A stretch of DNA of 64,000 bases from Vitis vinifera (Eukaryota; Streptophyta; Magnoliopsida; Vitales; Vitaceae), in assembly GCF_030704535.1 (NCBI RefSeq), contig NC_081812.1:19996501-20060500 (forward strand). The letters run 5' to 3'. Positions within the stretch are counted from its first letter, which is position 1, and each line of letters opens with the position of its first letter. A program made the position numbers and the translations under genes. Of this stretch, positions 37,536 to 49,500 are shown piece after piece. The notes under the pieces were generated by a model. That model saw only the letters and a program-made list of their open reading frames with translations. It had not been told where the DNA came from and did no database searches.

Positions 37536-38189
37536 AGGGCTTTTGTTCCTGTTTTGAATAACTGTTTTATGTTATTTAAAACAAAAAACATAAAAAATTT
37601 ATTTGGAAAATGGGGTGTGTTTTTATTTTTTGTGTTCTCAAAAACTGCTTTTTTGATAACAATAAAAAAAAAATTTCATTGTTTTTTTCTTGTTTTTCTT
37701 GTTTTCTTTTCTTTTTTTTTTATGTTTTCTTAGCTGTTTTTTGTGTTTTCACAAAAAGTGAGTTTCACCCACCCACCCACCACACCCCCACCCGCAAACC
37801 CTTTCTTTTTGCTTAAATTATTAAAATTAATATACTTATACATGATGACAAAATCATCATTTGTTTAAAAAAATTATAACTAGTTTAAAATTTTCAAAAT
37901 AATTTTTAAAAAAAAATTAAATGAATTGTGCATATGAGAATTATTTATATATTTATAATATCAAGTTAATGGAAGACAACACTTTATTAATTAAAAAAAT
38001 AACTTTCAAACATGTTTTTTATCTTACTTATTCTAAAAAAAAATTTATTAACTCAACAAAACATTTTTCTTTTTTTTAGAGCAAAAACTGTTTTCCATAA
38101 TTCAATTCCCAAACAATTTTTTTTTCTTCTGAAAACGTAAAAAACTGTTTTGCATAATAGTTTTCAAAAACAACAATCAAATAGGCCCT
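37536..38189. mobile_element. Probable MITE between the UPF0729-like and CDC25-like genes
   Basis: The left end begins AGGGCTTTTGTTCCTGTTTT and the right end, reverse-complemented, begins AGGGCCTATTTGATTGTTG. The interior is T-rich with repeated AAAACTGTTTT motifs near both ends. No transposase; target duplication not established. It lies just upstream of the UPF0729-like gene and may have moved into its promoter. Confidence 0.5.
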
Positions 38190-38884
38190 TACTTTTTCCG
38201 AGGCTTATATTCAACTTATTTAATTTGTATCGTTTCTATATTTATATTTATACTATGTATAAAAGTATGACCCCTTCAAGACACTTTTTATCCAAAAAAT
38301 CCTACTAACAAATTTATATACCTGATAATGTCATCTCAATTTACAACAATTCATTTCCCTTATACCATGATGTCTTCTTAGTTCACACTCATTCATTCCC
38401 CTCAAGGGAAATAAATGAAATTAACCCTACTAATTTTCTAATAATGTTGATGAATTTAGTCAGCCCGCGTGTGAAATTTCCTTTTGTATATCGACCGTGG
38501 CATGGAAGGAAGAAGCAAGGGGACGAGTACTCCTTTCCTCATAGTACCTCAGCGGCTCAGCCATCTCAGCGAAATGATAAACCCGAAACACCTATTAACG
38601 CCATTTACAACCACTGAATAACAGCCTCCCATCGGCAGTCAAAGGTCAATTATCTTCTGGTCATGTACAGCAAATATACCAAAGTTCATTTAAAAATGGA
38701 ACCCATACAATCAGCCAAGCAGGCTGCAAAAACCATGTTGTCTATCACGTGAGAAATAAACAATACTGTTTAAACATGATATCCATTATGAACGTTTAAA
38801 TTGTTACATCGTAATAATATGCTTCCGTTTTCTGTTACAGCAGTGAGAACGTGCTTCCTTCTCATCCAGGATGTATTCTAACAA

Positions 38885-40752
38885 TCACTGTGCATTGTCG
38901 CCCTTACAGGGGATGCCAGTGCAACGACAAACAGGTCTACCAGAAGCTTCCCAACCATTGAAGCCACGTTCCAAGACAAGAATGTTCTTTATTTCCTCAT
39001 TCTCCACCCCTGTGAGATAGGTTGCAAGCCTTCGTGCACAAGTTGGACCACGAACCTACAAAAGCATCCACTGTAAGATTATTGGTTTTGCGACATTATA
39101 TAAATGACTTTCATATAACTCTCTTCTGGTAGGTGACAATAATAAGTTTCTGGCATTGACAAACAAAAGCATCCACCGTAAGATTATTTGTTTTGCGACA
39201 TTGTATAAAAGACTTTCATAGAACTCTTCTGGTAGGCAACAATAACAAGGCAATAACAAATAAAAGAAGGATAATCTGCACATTCAGCATAGAAATCCCA
39301 TTATCTCACAATAGCAGAACTGCAGAACAGTGGGTGCTGGTCAGCGCAGAAAATGATATAAGCGTCAAGGCAGTTTCAATATGCCAGATGACAGGATCTA
39401 TTATATGCAATTTCAGTTTCCTATGGACACAGGATGGGACTAGAGAGAAGAATCTTAGAGAATTTATTTTATGTAGTTGTCGAAGGAATCCTACTTTGAG
39501 ATATCATTATGAATGTTTGAAATTATACTTCCCAATTCTTTTACTCACCATTTGAACAACAGGAAAGGTCAAATGGCTGCAACTTGACCACCATAAAAAT
39601 ATGCAAGAAAGCCCTGGTTTGACCGACATGGTGCTTTATTGTTTGAGTTTACATCAGATTAGTTGCTTACATAAACTATTCATACACACCAATGCAACCG
39701 AGCAAAACTAAAGCACCCGACAAGACTCAATTGTGGGTTAGATGACTACAGTCACGGTATCTTTGTCCCAGATCCTTAATCTATAAGCATTAGTATTTTG
39801 ATAATTACTTCTGATCAAACTGAATTTTCAATTGCTAATCTTACAGTAAGAAGGAGCTAAAGGGATCCTAAGCATACCACATATCAGTCATTTGCAACGT
39901 TCATTTGCAACGTAAAAAACGAACAAAATATCAAAGGAACGAACAAAAGATCATTACTGATACACATTCATCACGACATTAAAGTGCTTCTAGTTATGTT
40001 CTAGAGCGAGCCAAATGTTAATAAAATCAGATAAGTTAAAGACTAAAACAAATGGGCAATTCACAAACTTTATGAAAGGCATGGGGGGGGAATGATGTGA
40101 CACAATCCCAGAGCGATGAAAATCCCGTAAATTTCAGTAGATCAGCAATTTTGCGGAATTTTCAGATTTCCTTTTAATGGAAATAAGAAATTGCAGACTA
40201 TATGTGAACCATTAATTAGTTTAACACCGCCATAAATCTGCAGTGAATCAAACAAAATTCTGCAATACTCAATGTCATGATATATCAACCCGGTAGATGT
40301 TTCCACAATTTTCCTCGAACTGGTTAAAATTAAAATGGAATGCGAAAACCTGGTCGAAATGAACACCCAAAACAAACCTAATAATGAATCCACCCACCTG
40401 ACTTAAGGCGCAATGGAAGACCAGGGTGTCCTTCCCTTTGACCTCTTGAACCAGATTAGAGATCTTATCAGAAAAGGTGTCGCTCGCATAGTGCAGAGAC
40501 CCGGCTATGTGTCCATCGTAACTCCTCTCATCGTCCCTGCAACCCCACCACACAAACCCTCAATTTCTCCCCAATTTATTCAGCCAAAATCACAATCAAG
40601 AAGGAAATATAAATTAATCGAAAATCGTGAAAAGCAAATACGTAAAAGGAAGAAAATAAGACTAACTACCGGACATCGACAATAGCAATATTAGGGCGAC
40701 GTTTGAGGGCTAGAAGCTGCGAACCAGTTATGTAAGAAATACTCCGAGCCAT
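38885..40752 (-). CDS. CDC25/ACR2-like rhodanese-fold phosphatase or arsenate reductase
   Basis: Three exons (40752-40670, 40536-40398, 39055-38885) join into 130 residues, close to the 132-146 of Arabidopsis CDC25/ACR2. The frame starts [20 protein letters not shown] and continues [20 protein letters not shown]. The catalytic loop HCALSQVR gives the CX5R signature with Cys70 and Arg76, and it is split by intron 2. The C-terminus has the cysteine cluster CRCTGIPC (Cys117, 119, 124), matching the zinc loop known in the Arabidopsis protein. Plant members show arsenate reductase activity and in vitro dual-specificity phosphatase activity; which matters in vivo is debated. All key residues are present. 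The start is the only plausible ATG ahead of the conserved rhodanese strand. Confidence 0.94.
39060..39252. repeat. About 105-bp tandem duplication in intron 2 of the CDC25-like gene
   Basis: Copy 1 (39060-39164) and copy 2 (from 39165) share AAAAGCATCCAC.GTAAGATT, GTTTTGCGACATT.TATAAA and GACTTTCATA.AACTC. The first copy abuts the exon 3 acceptor of the minus-strand gene. The copies differ by several substitutions and small gaps, so the event is not very recent. Confidence 0.85.
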
Positions 40753-41457
40753 CTTTCTCCTCTCGTTTCCTGTCTGGACAGTAGACCCAATAGGAAGTCG
40801 AGAGCGAGAAAGACTCCGTAGCTTAGACTGTTAGACACAGGGTTATATAGATACTGCTAGGATGTAAATTTTTCCGATTGGATCGGGTTAGTAACTAATT
40901 GAAACCCGAAAAGTAATAAACATTTAGAATTGGGTCTGGATAGCGACTAATTAAAACCCAGTAATTAATAAACTTTTAGAATCAGTCTCTTAGTAAAAAT
41001 GTGTTTGTCAGTTCTTTTATTAGAGGTGTTTTTTTATAAAATTATTTTTATGCGGGTAGGATATCAAGTGTCTCTTCATAAAATGTTATAAGTGAATTTT
41101 TTAGAATTTTAAAAGTATTTTTTTAAATTTTATCAAATATTTTAAATTAAAATATTTTATAAAATATTGTCAAACAGATTCTAATACCGTATTTTATAAT
41201 ATTTTTACTTAAAATGTTTGGAGTGAAAGTGTTTTTTTACGACATATGAAGTGTTTTATATATATATATATAATATTTGTGATTTTTCATATTTTTTAAA
41301 AGTATTTCATAAAATTAGTATCAAATGGATTCTGATCTATGTGGCATTTCTAAATTTTTTTAACATTTTTAACTTTTCATCAAAAGGTTGTTTTCAAGTG
41401 TTATAAAGATCAAAAAATTATTATAAACGACTATCAAACGAACTATACAAATATATA

Positions 41458-42070
41458 CAATGGTTTGAAAATCGGATTGGACCACTGACCGATCACGGTT
41501 CCGATCCGATCTGACCAATTTGATTGACTTCGAACCGGGGTTGGACTGCTTGAACTGTCTGGTTCAATTAATTTTTATTTATTTATTTATTTTTATACAA
41601 CATCAAAACGACATTATTTTGGAGGGTATATAAGCTGCCTGGAAGTCTAGAAATTAGAAACCCTTGTCGCCTCGGTCCTCCCCCCGCAACAACTGTTAGC
41701 GTGTCGCTCCGCCTACCCCCGACATGCCACCGCCCGTGACACCCAGACGGTGTCCATTGACAGTTGTTACAAGGCGACAACTTGTGGTGTTGGAAGTCGG
41801 CGAAGCTCTTCTTAGTTCCACGCAGTGTTGAAAGTTGGCAAAGCTCCTTGCTGTTGTTAACCGGCAAAGCCGACATTGGAAGGCGGCTCTGGCTAGTACC
41901 CCTCCCTATCGTTGGTACATGTTGTCAAAATTTACGAATTTATTAATTTTTAAAATTTTTATAAAATAATAAAATATATATATTTATGATGTCACCGATT
42001 CGATCGCTGGTCCAACCAGTGAACCAGTAATTTTTTTAGTTAAATGATGGGTTCGGTTTTGAAAACATTG
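41458..42070. mobile_element. 613-bp non-autonomous DNA transposon
   Basis: The left end CAATGGTTTGAAAATCGGAT pairs with the right end, reverse-complemented CAATGTTTTCAAAACCGAAC. Both sides carry an exact AATATATA target duplication (41450-41457 and 42071-42078). The interior is non-coding, with CCGATC and GAACCGG motifs near the ends. The end type is shared with 10080-11363, suggesting one hAT-like family. Confidence 0.72.
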
Positions 42071-42732
42071 AATATATATGATATTATATTTATTTTACGG
42101 TTTTTTAATAAAAATATTTTATCTAGATGTGTTTTCTAAATAATCATATATTGGAATAATTTTTCTAAAAAACATTATAAGTTATTTTTCAAAAATTTAA
42201 AAATATTTTCTAAATATTGTTAAACTCGTGATTTTTCTTTTAAAAAATAAAAATATATTTTACACTACAACAACTATCTAAAAACATTGATAAACAACTG
42301 CGTTTAGTAATGTATTTTATAAAACGTTTTTAATATTTATAACACTTGAAATTTTTTATCTTTTTAAGTATTATTAGTAATACTAAAAATATTTTTTAAA
42401 ATTATTATCAAACGTACTTTTAAAGTCCATTGAATAATACTTTTTAAAAGTGTTTATATCCTTAAAAATACTTAAAAACATTTTTAAGGTAAAAAAATAG
42501 ATGTTTGATAATATTTTGAGAAACGCTTTTGAAAATTTAGAAAACACTTAAAGTGTTTTTCAGACGAGTATTTGGAAGGTGTTTTTTTATAAAATCACTT
42601 CAAAAATTTTCATATATTCATAAAATACAATTTTATTGCTATCGTCCATTTGTATTTCATTTTCTACTTCTTTATAGCTTTCTTTTTCCTTTTCATAAAC
42701 ATAATTTTGTGAGTTTTTTTTTTAACAATATA

Positions 42733-42734
<2 letters not shown>

Positions 42735-42781
<47 letters not shown>
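42735..42781. repeat. TA dinucleotide microsatellite
   Basis: About 47 bp of uninterrupted TA repeats in the MITE-rich spacer. Confidence 0.95.
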
Positions 42782-42784
<3 letters not shown>

Positions 42785-43520
42785 ATAATAAAAAGTTTTT
42801 AGTTTATTATAATATATTTTTTATAATAAATTTCATTTTTAGTAAATTATTATTATTAAAAGTGTTTTTATACTATACCATATATTATAAACACCATTAG
42901 AGTTACTTTTCTAGTTTTTTATAAAATATTTTTTCATAAAAGTGACGTAGACAAAAACATTTTCAATAAAAACACTCCTATTAGAAATAGTATCGGGCTT
43001 TTAATTCAAATATGATCCAACCTTATTTTTAGAAATTGCTGGTATGAATTGAATTGATAGGTTGATATGGTTCAAAAATTAGCTTGAGTAAGAATTTTTA
43101 TAAAACTTTTTTTCTTATATGTTTATATGGAATTTTTTTAGAAAAAAATGAAACCCATGTTTCGCCATGATAATAAACGTTTAAAATAAATCATATATAT
43201 ATATATGTATAAACGAATTTTAAATCTATATAAAAACCAAAGCTTAAAAACGGTTTTTATTGATAAAAATGGTATAAACTAAAATTGCTGAAAAAAGTAA
43301 CTCAAAAGGATGCAACGAAGCGTCTCAAATTAGATTTGGCCAGGGGCAAAATCGTAAAAAAGAAAGAACTTACAACGGATACTTGCAACTTAAGGCTCCA
43401 AGAAAGCAACATCTTTTTTGCACCGCCTTTTTTTCCCCCTTTAAATACTTTCGACTCAGCTCACCTTCGTTTCCACGATCACTCCACTCCTTTCAGGGGA
43501 GAGCTTTAGCAAAGCAACGA

Positions 43521-46500
43521 ATGGATCCATTCACCGTAGACGAAGAGACGGAAGATGACGAAGAGACAGAAGGCGAAGCCGAAGACTATATTCCCGTGGA
43601 GGGGTCGACTAGGGTTTCCCAAAACGGTGCCGTTACGTCCGACCAAGCGATAAGCGTTAATGGAGGCAGCGGTGAGGTGTTGGCACTTCGGGTTTCCGAC
43701 GAGGGGTTCCAAGAAGGGGGAGGTGAGATGAGAAGAGTGGAAGGAGGAGAAATTTCGGCGATGGGGTCTTCGTCGTCATCCAATGGGGGTGAGACCCAGG
43801 AGGGGTCAGACGGGTGGGTTCAGGATCAAATCGATGGTTTGTGTTGCCCTATTTGCATGGAAGCTTGGACCAGTGGCGGCGAGCATCAAGTCTGGTTGGT
43901 TTACTTACTTCTGTTCACTTTATATTCTTCAGATATATCCCGCGTGAATGAAGCAAAATTAAGAGATTCAAATTTTTGTACCATTTTCAACCAATAGGCG
44001 CAGGCGAGACAGCTAAATAAGTGGGGAGTGCTCCATATTATAGGTTTCGTTTTTTCCCTCGTTTTGGTAGATCAATTGTGAATTTTGTTTGTTTTTGGAT
44101 TTAATTTATTCTTAGAAAATCCAAGAAACGGAGTCCAGCTAGGAACTCGAAGGCTCATTCTCCGGTTCGTTTTGATTTTGTCTGGACGTTGGAAAGCGAG
44201 AGAAAAAAGGGGAGGGAAGGGAAGAAAAAGGATGGGGAAGAAAAAGAAGAAACAGACAAAAAAAGCTTGAGTTAGATGAATAGGAGTAGGCAAGGCAGCT
44301 AAGTACGTGGGGAATGTACCATATTATAGGTCTCATTTTTTTCCCTCGTTTCGGTAGATCAATTGTGAATTTTGTTTGTTTATGGATTCAATTTGTTCTT
44401 AAAAAATCCAAGAAACGGAGTTTGGCAAACTCCAGGCACTCGAAGGCGCATTCTCCAGTTCTTTTAGATTTTGTTTGGATGTTGGAAAGCGGGGAGAAAA
44501 AAGAGGAGGGAAGGGAAAAGGATGGAAAAGAAAAGAAAAAAGAAAAAGAGTTAAACAGAGCAGAGTGTGAATTACTTTTCCTTTTAAAGGGTCAAGTCTC
44601 CTCTCTCTTGGCACCGTTCTCTGTCTACTATACTTGTGTAACTTGAATTGTGTTGGTGGTTTTATTTTGCAAATGCCTTCTTGAATGCTGGTGATTTTAA
44701 CAATCTCCTACTTCAACAACATCCACTAATGTAATTGCTTCTTTTAAGGATTGCAGTTGTCTTCCTTGTGGGCACATATATGGCATCTCTTGCATCAAGA
44801 AATGGTTTCAACAATGTGGAAGAAGTTCTGGGAAGGTATTTTTCTTTTGAGTTAGGGCACCTGTTTCTGTATCCTGACTTACTATTATTTCTCTGTTCCT
44901 TTTTAGTGTCCTCAATGCAAAAGGAAATGCACATTGAGAAATGTTAGAACACTTTATGCATCACGGGTTGTTGCTGTGGACGAAGATCTACGAAAGGTTG
45001 TACATTTTATGCATAATCCAATGGAGATGATAGATTAATGGAGATTATAGTTTTGACAACTCTTAATCGAATGTGGCCATTTCTTGTTTGCAGAAAATTC
45101 GATCTCTTGAAGCAAAATGTGCTAGTCTTGAGAAGAAGGTAAAAGATACTTACTAGGCAAAAGGAGAACCGCCATTAAGTGCTTGCGGTGTAATTTATGT
45201 TTGCCTGTAAAGAGAATTGTATAATGTTTGGTTGTAGGTAGCATCACAACCATCAGCCGCTGCCTTTTAGTGTTCAACATACATCACTATATACTTCTCT
45301 CTGTTCATCTTTCTGACTTTTTATGATAACATGCCCCCTAACAGCGCAGGTATCAAATAATACTTGTTTTATTCTAGATGGTCTGGTTCATGAGGCAGTG
45401 GATACATATAGAACAACTTTTATAAAACTTTCCTGATGCTCTTCTATGCTCAATTATTGTCAAGAAAAAAAAATGTTCATTTGAGTAGGAAAATAGCATA
45501 AATTAGCTGTATCATGCCATTCTAATAAATATTTTAATGCTTCAGCATTCTTCTATGCCAACATCAGTAAACTACTTCCCTCCTTTTTGGATAAATAAGA
45601 TATATCTGTCTTTGTTACTGATGAGATTTTCTGGTAAATTAGATTGAGGAGGCACAATAGTTGTAATAGGTGCAGCCATCCTGGTGCAAGCGTTACCATA
45701 ACCTATAAACCTAATTATCTATTTTGGGATTGGGTAAGATTGTATATTGGGGATGACTCCATGTCGATGCTTGATTTTATGGATTGGTTAGGAACTCAGT
45801 AGGGTGTGGATGCTTATTTTTGTTTTTCCGCACCTTTTTATTTTTTGGTTGCTTGTATACATTGTGTATACTCTTCTCTTTTTAATACAATAGCTTTTTT
45901 TTTTTATACCTATAAACCTAGTTATCTTTTATTTGGATTGTATGATTTGATATATTGTAGAATTTTTTATGGATGCCATGATGCCACTTGGATATGCTTC
46001 CTCCCATTTTTAAAATTTTTTTTAAAATATAAAAATTTAAAATCCTTTTGAACAACTTGTTGGTTATTGCATTTTTGCCTTTTAGTTTTAAAATCTGGTA
46101 GCTATCCTTTTAAAGTATAAGGAAACAAAAGAAAGACCCTATCCTATTTGCATATATATATATACTATTTGTGTTTGTGTTTTCTAAAGAAAGAAAAAGG
46201 GTATTCGGATGAGACATCTAAGTTTTGCAATTCGTGAAATTTCTTCCTTTTTGATGACCAGAGGACTTTATTAAAAGGATACTAGGGAATTTAAACAGAG
46301 GATGAAATGAGGAGTTTTCCTTACAGAAGAAGAAAATTAAGACGGCGCAGCAAAAGAAAAAGAGAGGCCTAAAAAGGGTAATGAAGGCAAAAGCGTCCTT
46401 CTTAGCTGTAGGTATCTACTATTGAGATGCCATTTGTCAGGATACAATGAATAGCCGCCCCTACTAGGAAAATTTAACACTTCTCTACAAAGATGACACA

Positions 46501-49500
46501 AACTATAGGATTTTTTCCTATCCTATTAGCTGCCTTAAGAATCACATCAATGTTGTTCTTTTTTCATGATATGTAGCCCTAGTTTACATTATTTGAAACC
46601 CATACATGGTCAGAAATTTTCTCTAGCATTTAAGTAGTCATTCTGTTGAAGTGTTCCATTTCTGTTGCACTCCTTGCATTTTGATGTTTTCTGTTTATGA
46701 AAAGGGTTTCACAAAGCAGAGTTGTATATAACATGTACAGTTGATGATGCCTTTTCCTCACTTCAGTGGTATCATACTTTCTGGGGACTATTATTAGCTA
46801 GGGGAGCAAATGTGATATCTTGATATTTGTAATTGCAGAATGCTGATTGGTGTATGAAAGAATCTGACTGGCACAAGAGAGAGGCTGATTTACATTTACA
46901 AGTACAACAACTTATAGAGGTATAACCTTGTGATGGACATATACATTTTATTTTTATTTTTATTTTTTTGTTTTTGTTCTTGAGGAGATCTTTCCTTTTT
47001 GATGTAAAAACAGGTTTATTGACTTCTTACCCTATTCATCAATGAAATTTAACAAAGACTAATACTCATTCCTATTTCTATGAGCATGTGTTATGGAAGG
47101 GAAATTCACAAGGAAGGATGAGGAATCCTTCAAATATGATTCATATCAAGAATGAACACAGCAAACACCCATACTAATCCAGATTTTCTATGGGAGGGGA
47201 TTGAATCCAAATAACTCAAGGGGCCTTAAAGTCACTGAAAAAGTTTGAAGAGGATATGACACTTCTTTTAGCCATACCAAGAAGTCTTTAATTTGTCAAT
47301 CCAGACTTCCAAGAAAACATCCATCTATAGACAGGTCTGCAATGCTGCACATCCAATGATCATATCTCTAGGACTGTCCTGTAACTAAAACTCCTGCCAC
47401 CATAATATCTAGGCCCCCATATTCTTTCATCTTTACTATACCTTCTGTTAAGGACAACATTTTTGTCTTGATAGCCAGCCAAAATTGAACTGTTTTTGGG
47501 AAGGGCCCTCATGAATCTACCTCTTATGATTCCATAAAGACCTTCAAACCTTGTCTGACCTACGTAAAGGGAAACCATCAAAATTGAGCTTCAGTCTATC
47601 ATTAGGTGAAGAACCCAATCAACATTTACAGCCACAACACTCCAACATGAATAACATATTGAACTTGAATCTAATATACTAAAGCAGACCCCATAAAACT
47701 TCTTGATCACTAGCACTGACAATCAGGCTATAGCATAATATTCTTCTACAGTTCCACATGTTAACCACAAATTGTTATGTCCTCAAATATCCTTGCATTC
47801 CTCCTCAACCAAACAACCCACATGAGAGCTAGGATGATTCAGTACCTCCTACACCTGAAAGGAGATGAATAATGAACTATGTGTCAGCAATGCTGGGAGG
47901 CCTATGGAATCCCAGCTATAGAAAATAGTTTTTGCTATGGCTTTGGAACAAAAATGGAGAAGATGGTTCAGCGATTCCGCACTTCTTTAGAACAAAACAC
48001 AGTAATCAGGATCATCAAGCCTATTGAGTTGAAGAAAATTATTTGTACATTAAGCTCATAAAATGGCACATCAACCATTCAAAAGCTTTAAGGTTTTAAA
48101 GCAACTTCAATTTTCCAAATAAAATTTCTTGGAGAAAGAGACAAAAGTATTAACATTTGAAAATGCACGAAAAAGGAATTTAAAATAAAGAGACTGCTAG
48201 ATCCCAATGCCCAATGCCTCTCATCCAGGAAAGAATGATATGGAGACAAATCTTTTCTTTTCTTTTTTTGATATGCAAAGATCAAATATAATAATAGTGG
48301 TTAACTAAAAGGTGCACAGAAGCATACACGATGTATACAATGGTGCCAAAAGGCTGAAACAAGGTGAGGGCATAGAAACAAATCATTAGGGAAGCCAGGC
48401 AAGGGAAAATAGATCAAGGAAATTTGGATGCTATGTATCAAAAATCCTATAAAGATTTCCTTTATCCTTATCACTGGTGGTAGCACACATTTGGTAGACA
48501 TTTCTTGCGTAGCAAATGATGTATCTCCTGTTTGCTTTGAATTGATGGTAGGCATGTGTACAATATTTTTTCCACACTTTCTGGCAGCATTCATTTATGG
48601 GGATATTTGTGTGGTAGAAGTTTGTTAAACTCACTGGCTTAGGCCTTGGTATAAAAAGATCTTAACTTGGGGAAGTTTGTTTAGCTTTCTTTAGTCTTTC
48701 TCTAGTGAGAAAAAGTTCTAAGTTCTTGTTAAACTCACTAGATTAGATTATGTTGGTAGAAGAAAACATCTTTGTTTAAATTTATTTTTGATCTTCTTTT
48801 TCTTACGTTGGGTTTAAACTTTGGCTTTGTAGAGGACAACTTATTTGGAGCGCTTGTCAAGTGAAATGCATGGCAGAGGGTCAGGATTAGTTGCTGCAAG
48901 GGGTTGTCTTCATTCTTTCTTTGTGAAAGATTTCTTTTTCTTTTTCTTTTAATATTTTACACATTTTGCTCATTTTGCCCATCATTTTATGATTTCCTGA
49001 GAAAAAAAACCAAATTTACTATAGCATCAGGTGTCAAGATCATGTTATCCCTTCTATTTTGATTTAGAACAATTTATTTATTTTTAACTATTCTTGTAGG
49101 ACATAACTTTGCTGAAAATTTTGGCAGACGGGGTTCCTCTTGCAACTTTGTATTACAGGTGTGGCACTTGGTTTTTCTTATGGCAGGGTTTTCCTTTCTG
49201 GGTGGAAACACCCAATTACGAGGAAAGTTATATTTTTTTTGTTTGTTTGTTTTTTGGATTTTGCTTTTTTGGCTCTTTTTGTTTGTTTGTTTTTTTTTTT
49301 CTGTTTTTAATAAATGCCTGAGAAGAAGTGTTTGGTGCCTGGAGAGTGATCATTGGATGATAGGGCTGCTCTAATGTCCTCAATTTTCCTTTTTATTCAG
49401 TCCCTTCGAGTGTTGGATAAGATTGCACCAAAATCTTCTATTCTTGACAAGCAAAAATGAAGATTGAACTGGGGCATGTGAAGAAAAAACAAATATAAAT

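Larger units (their letters stand above)
40860..43380. other. AT-rich intergenic block of MITE remnants
   Basis: This stretch between two gene starts (the minus-strand CDC25-like gene and the plus-strand RFWD3-like gene) should include both promoters. It consists mostly of degenerate AT-rich repeats with recurrent motifs such as AAAATATTTTATAAAAT and CAAACGNACT, typical of decayed MITEs, plus a well-bounded element at 41458-42070. The frame at 42553-42900 is only a translation of the TA microsatellite and its surroundings. Confidence 0.6.

Noticed and set aside
42553-42900. A 115-residue open frame
   Set aside because: It is mostly the translation of a TA microsatellite and AT-rich MITE sequence.
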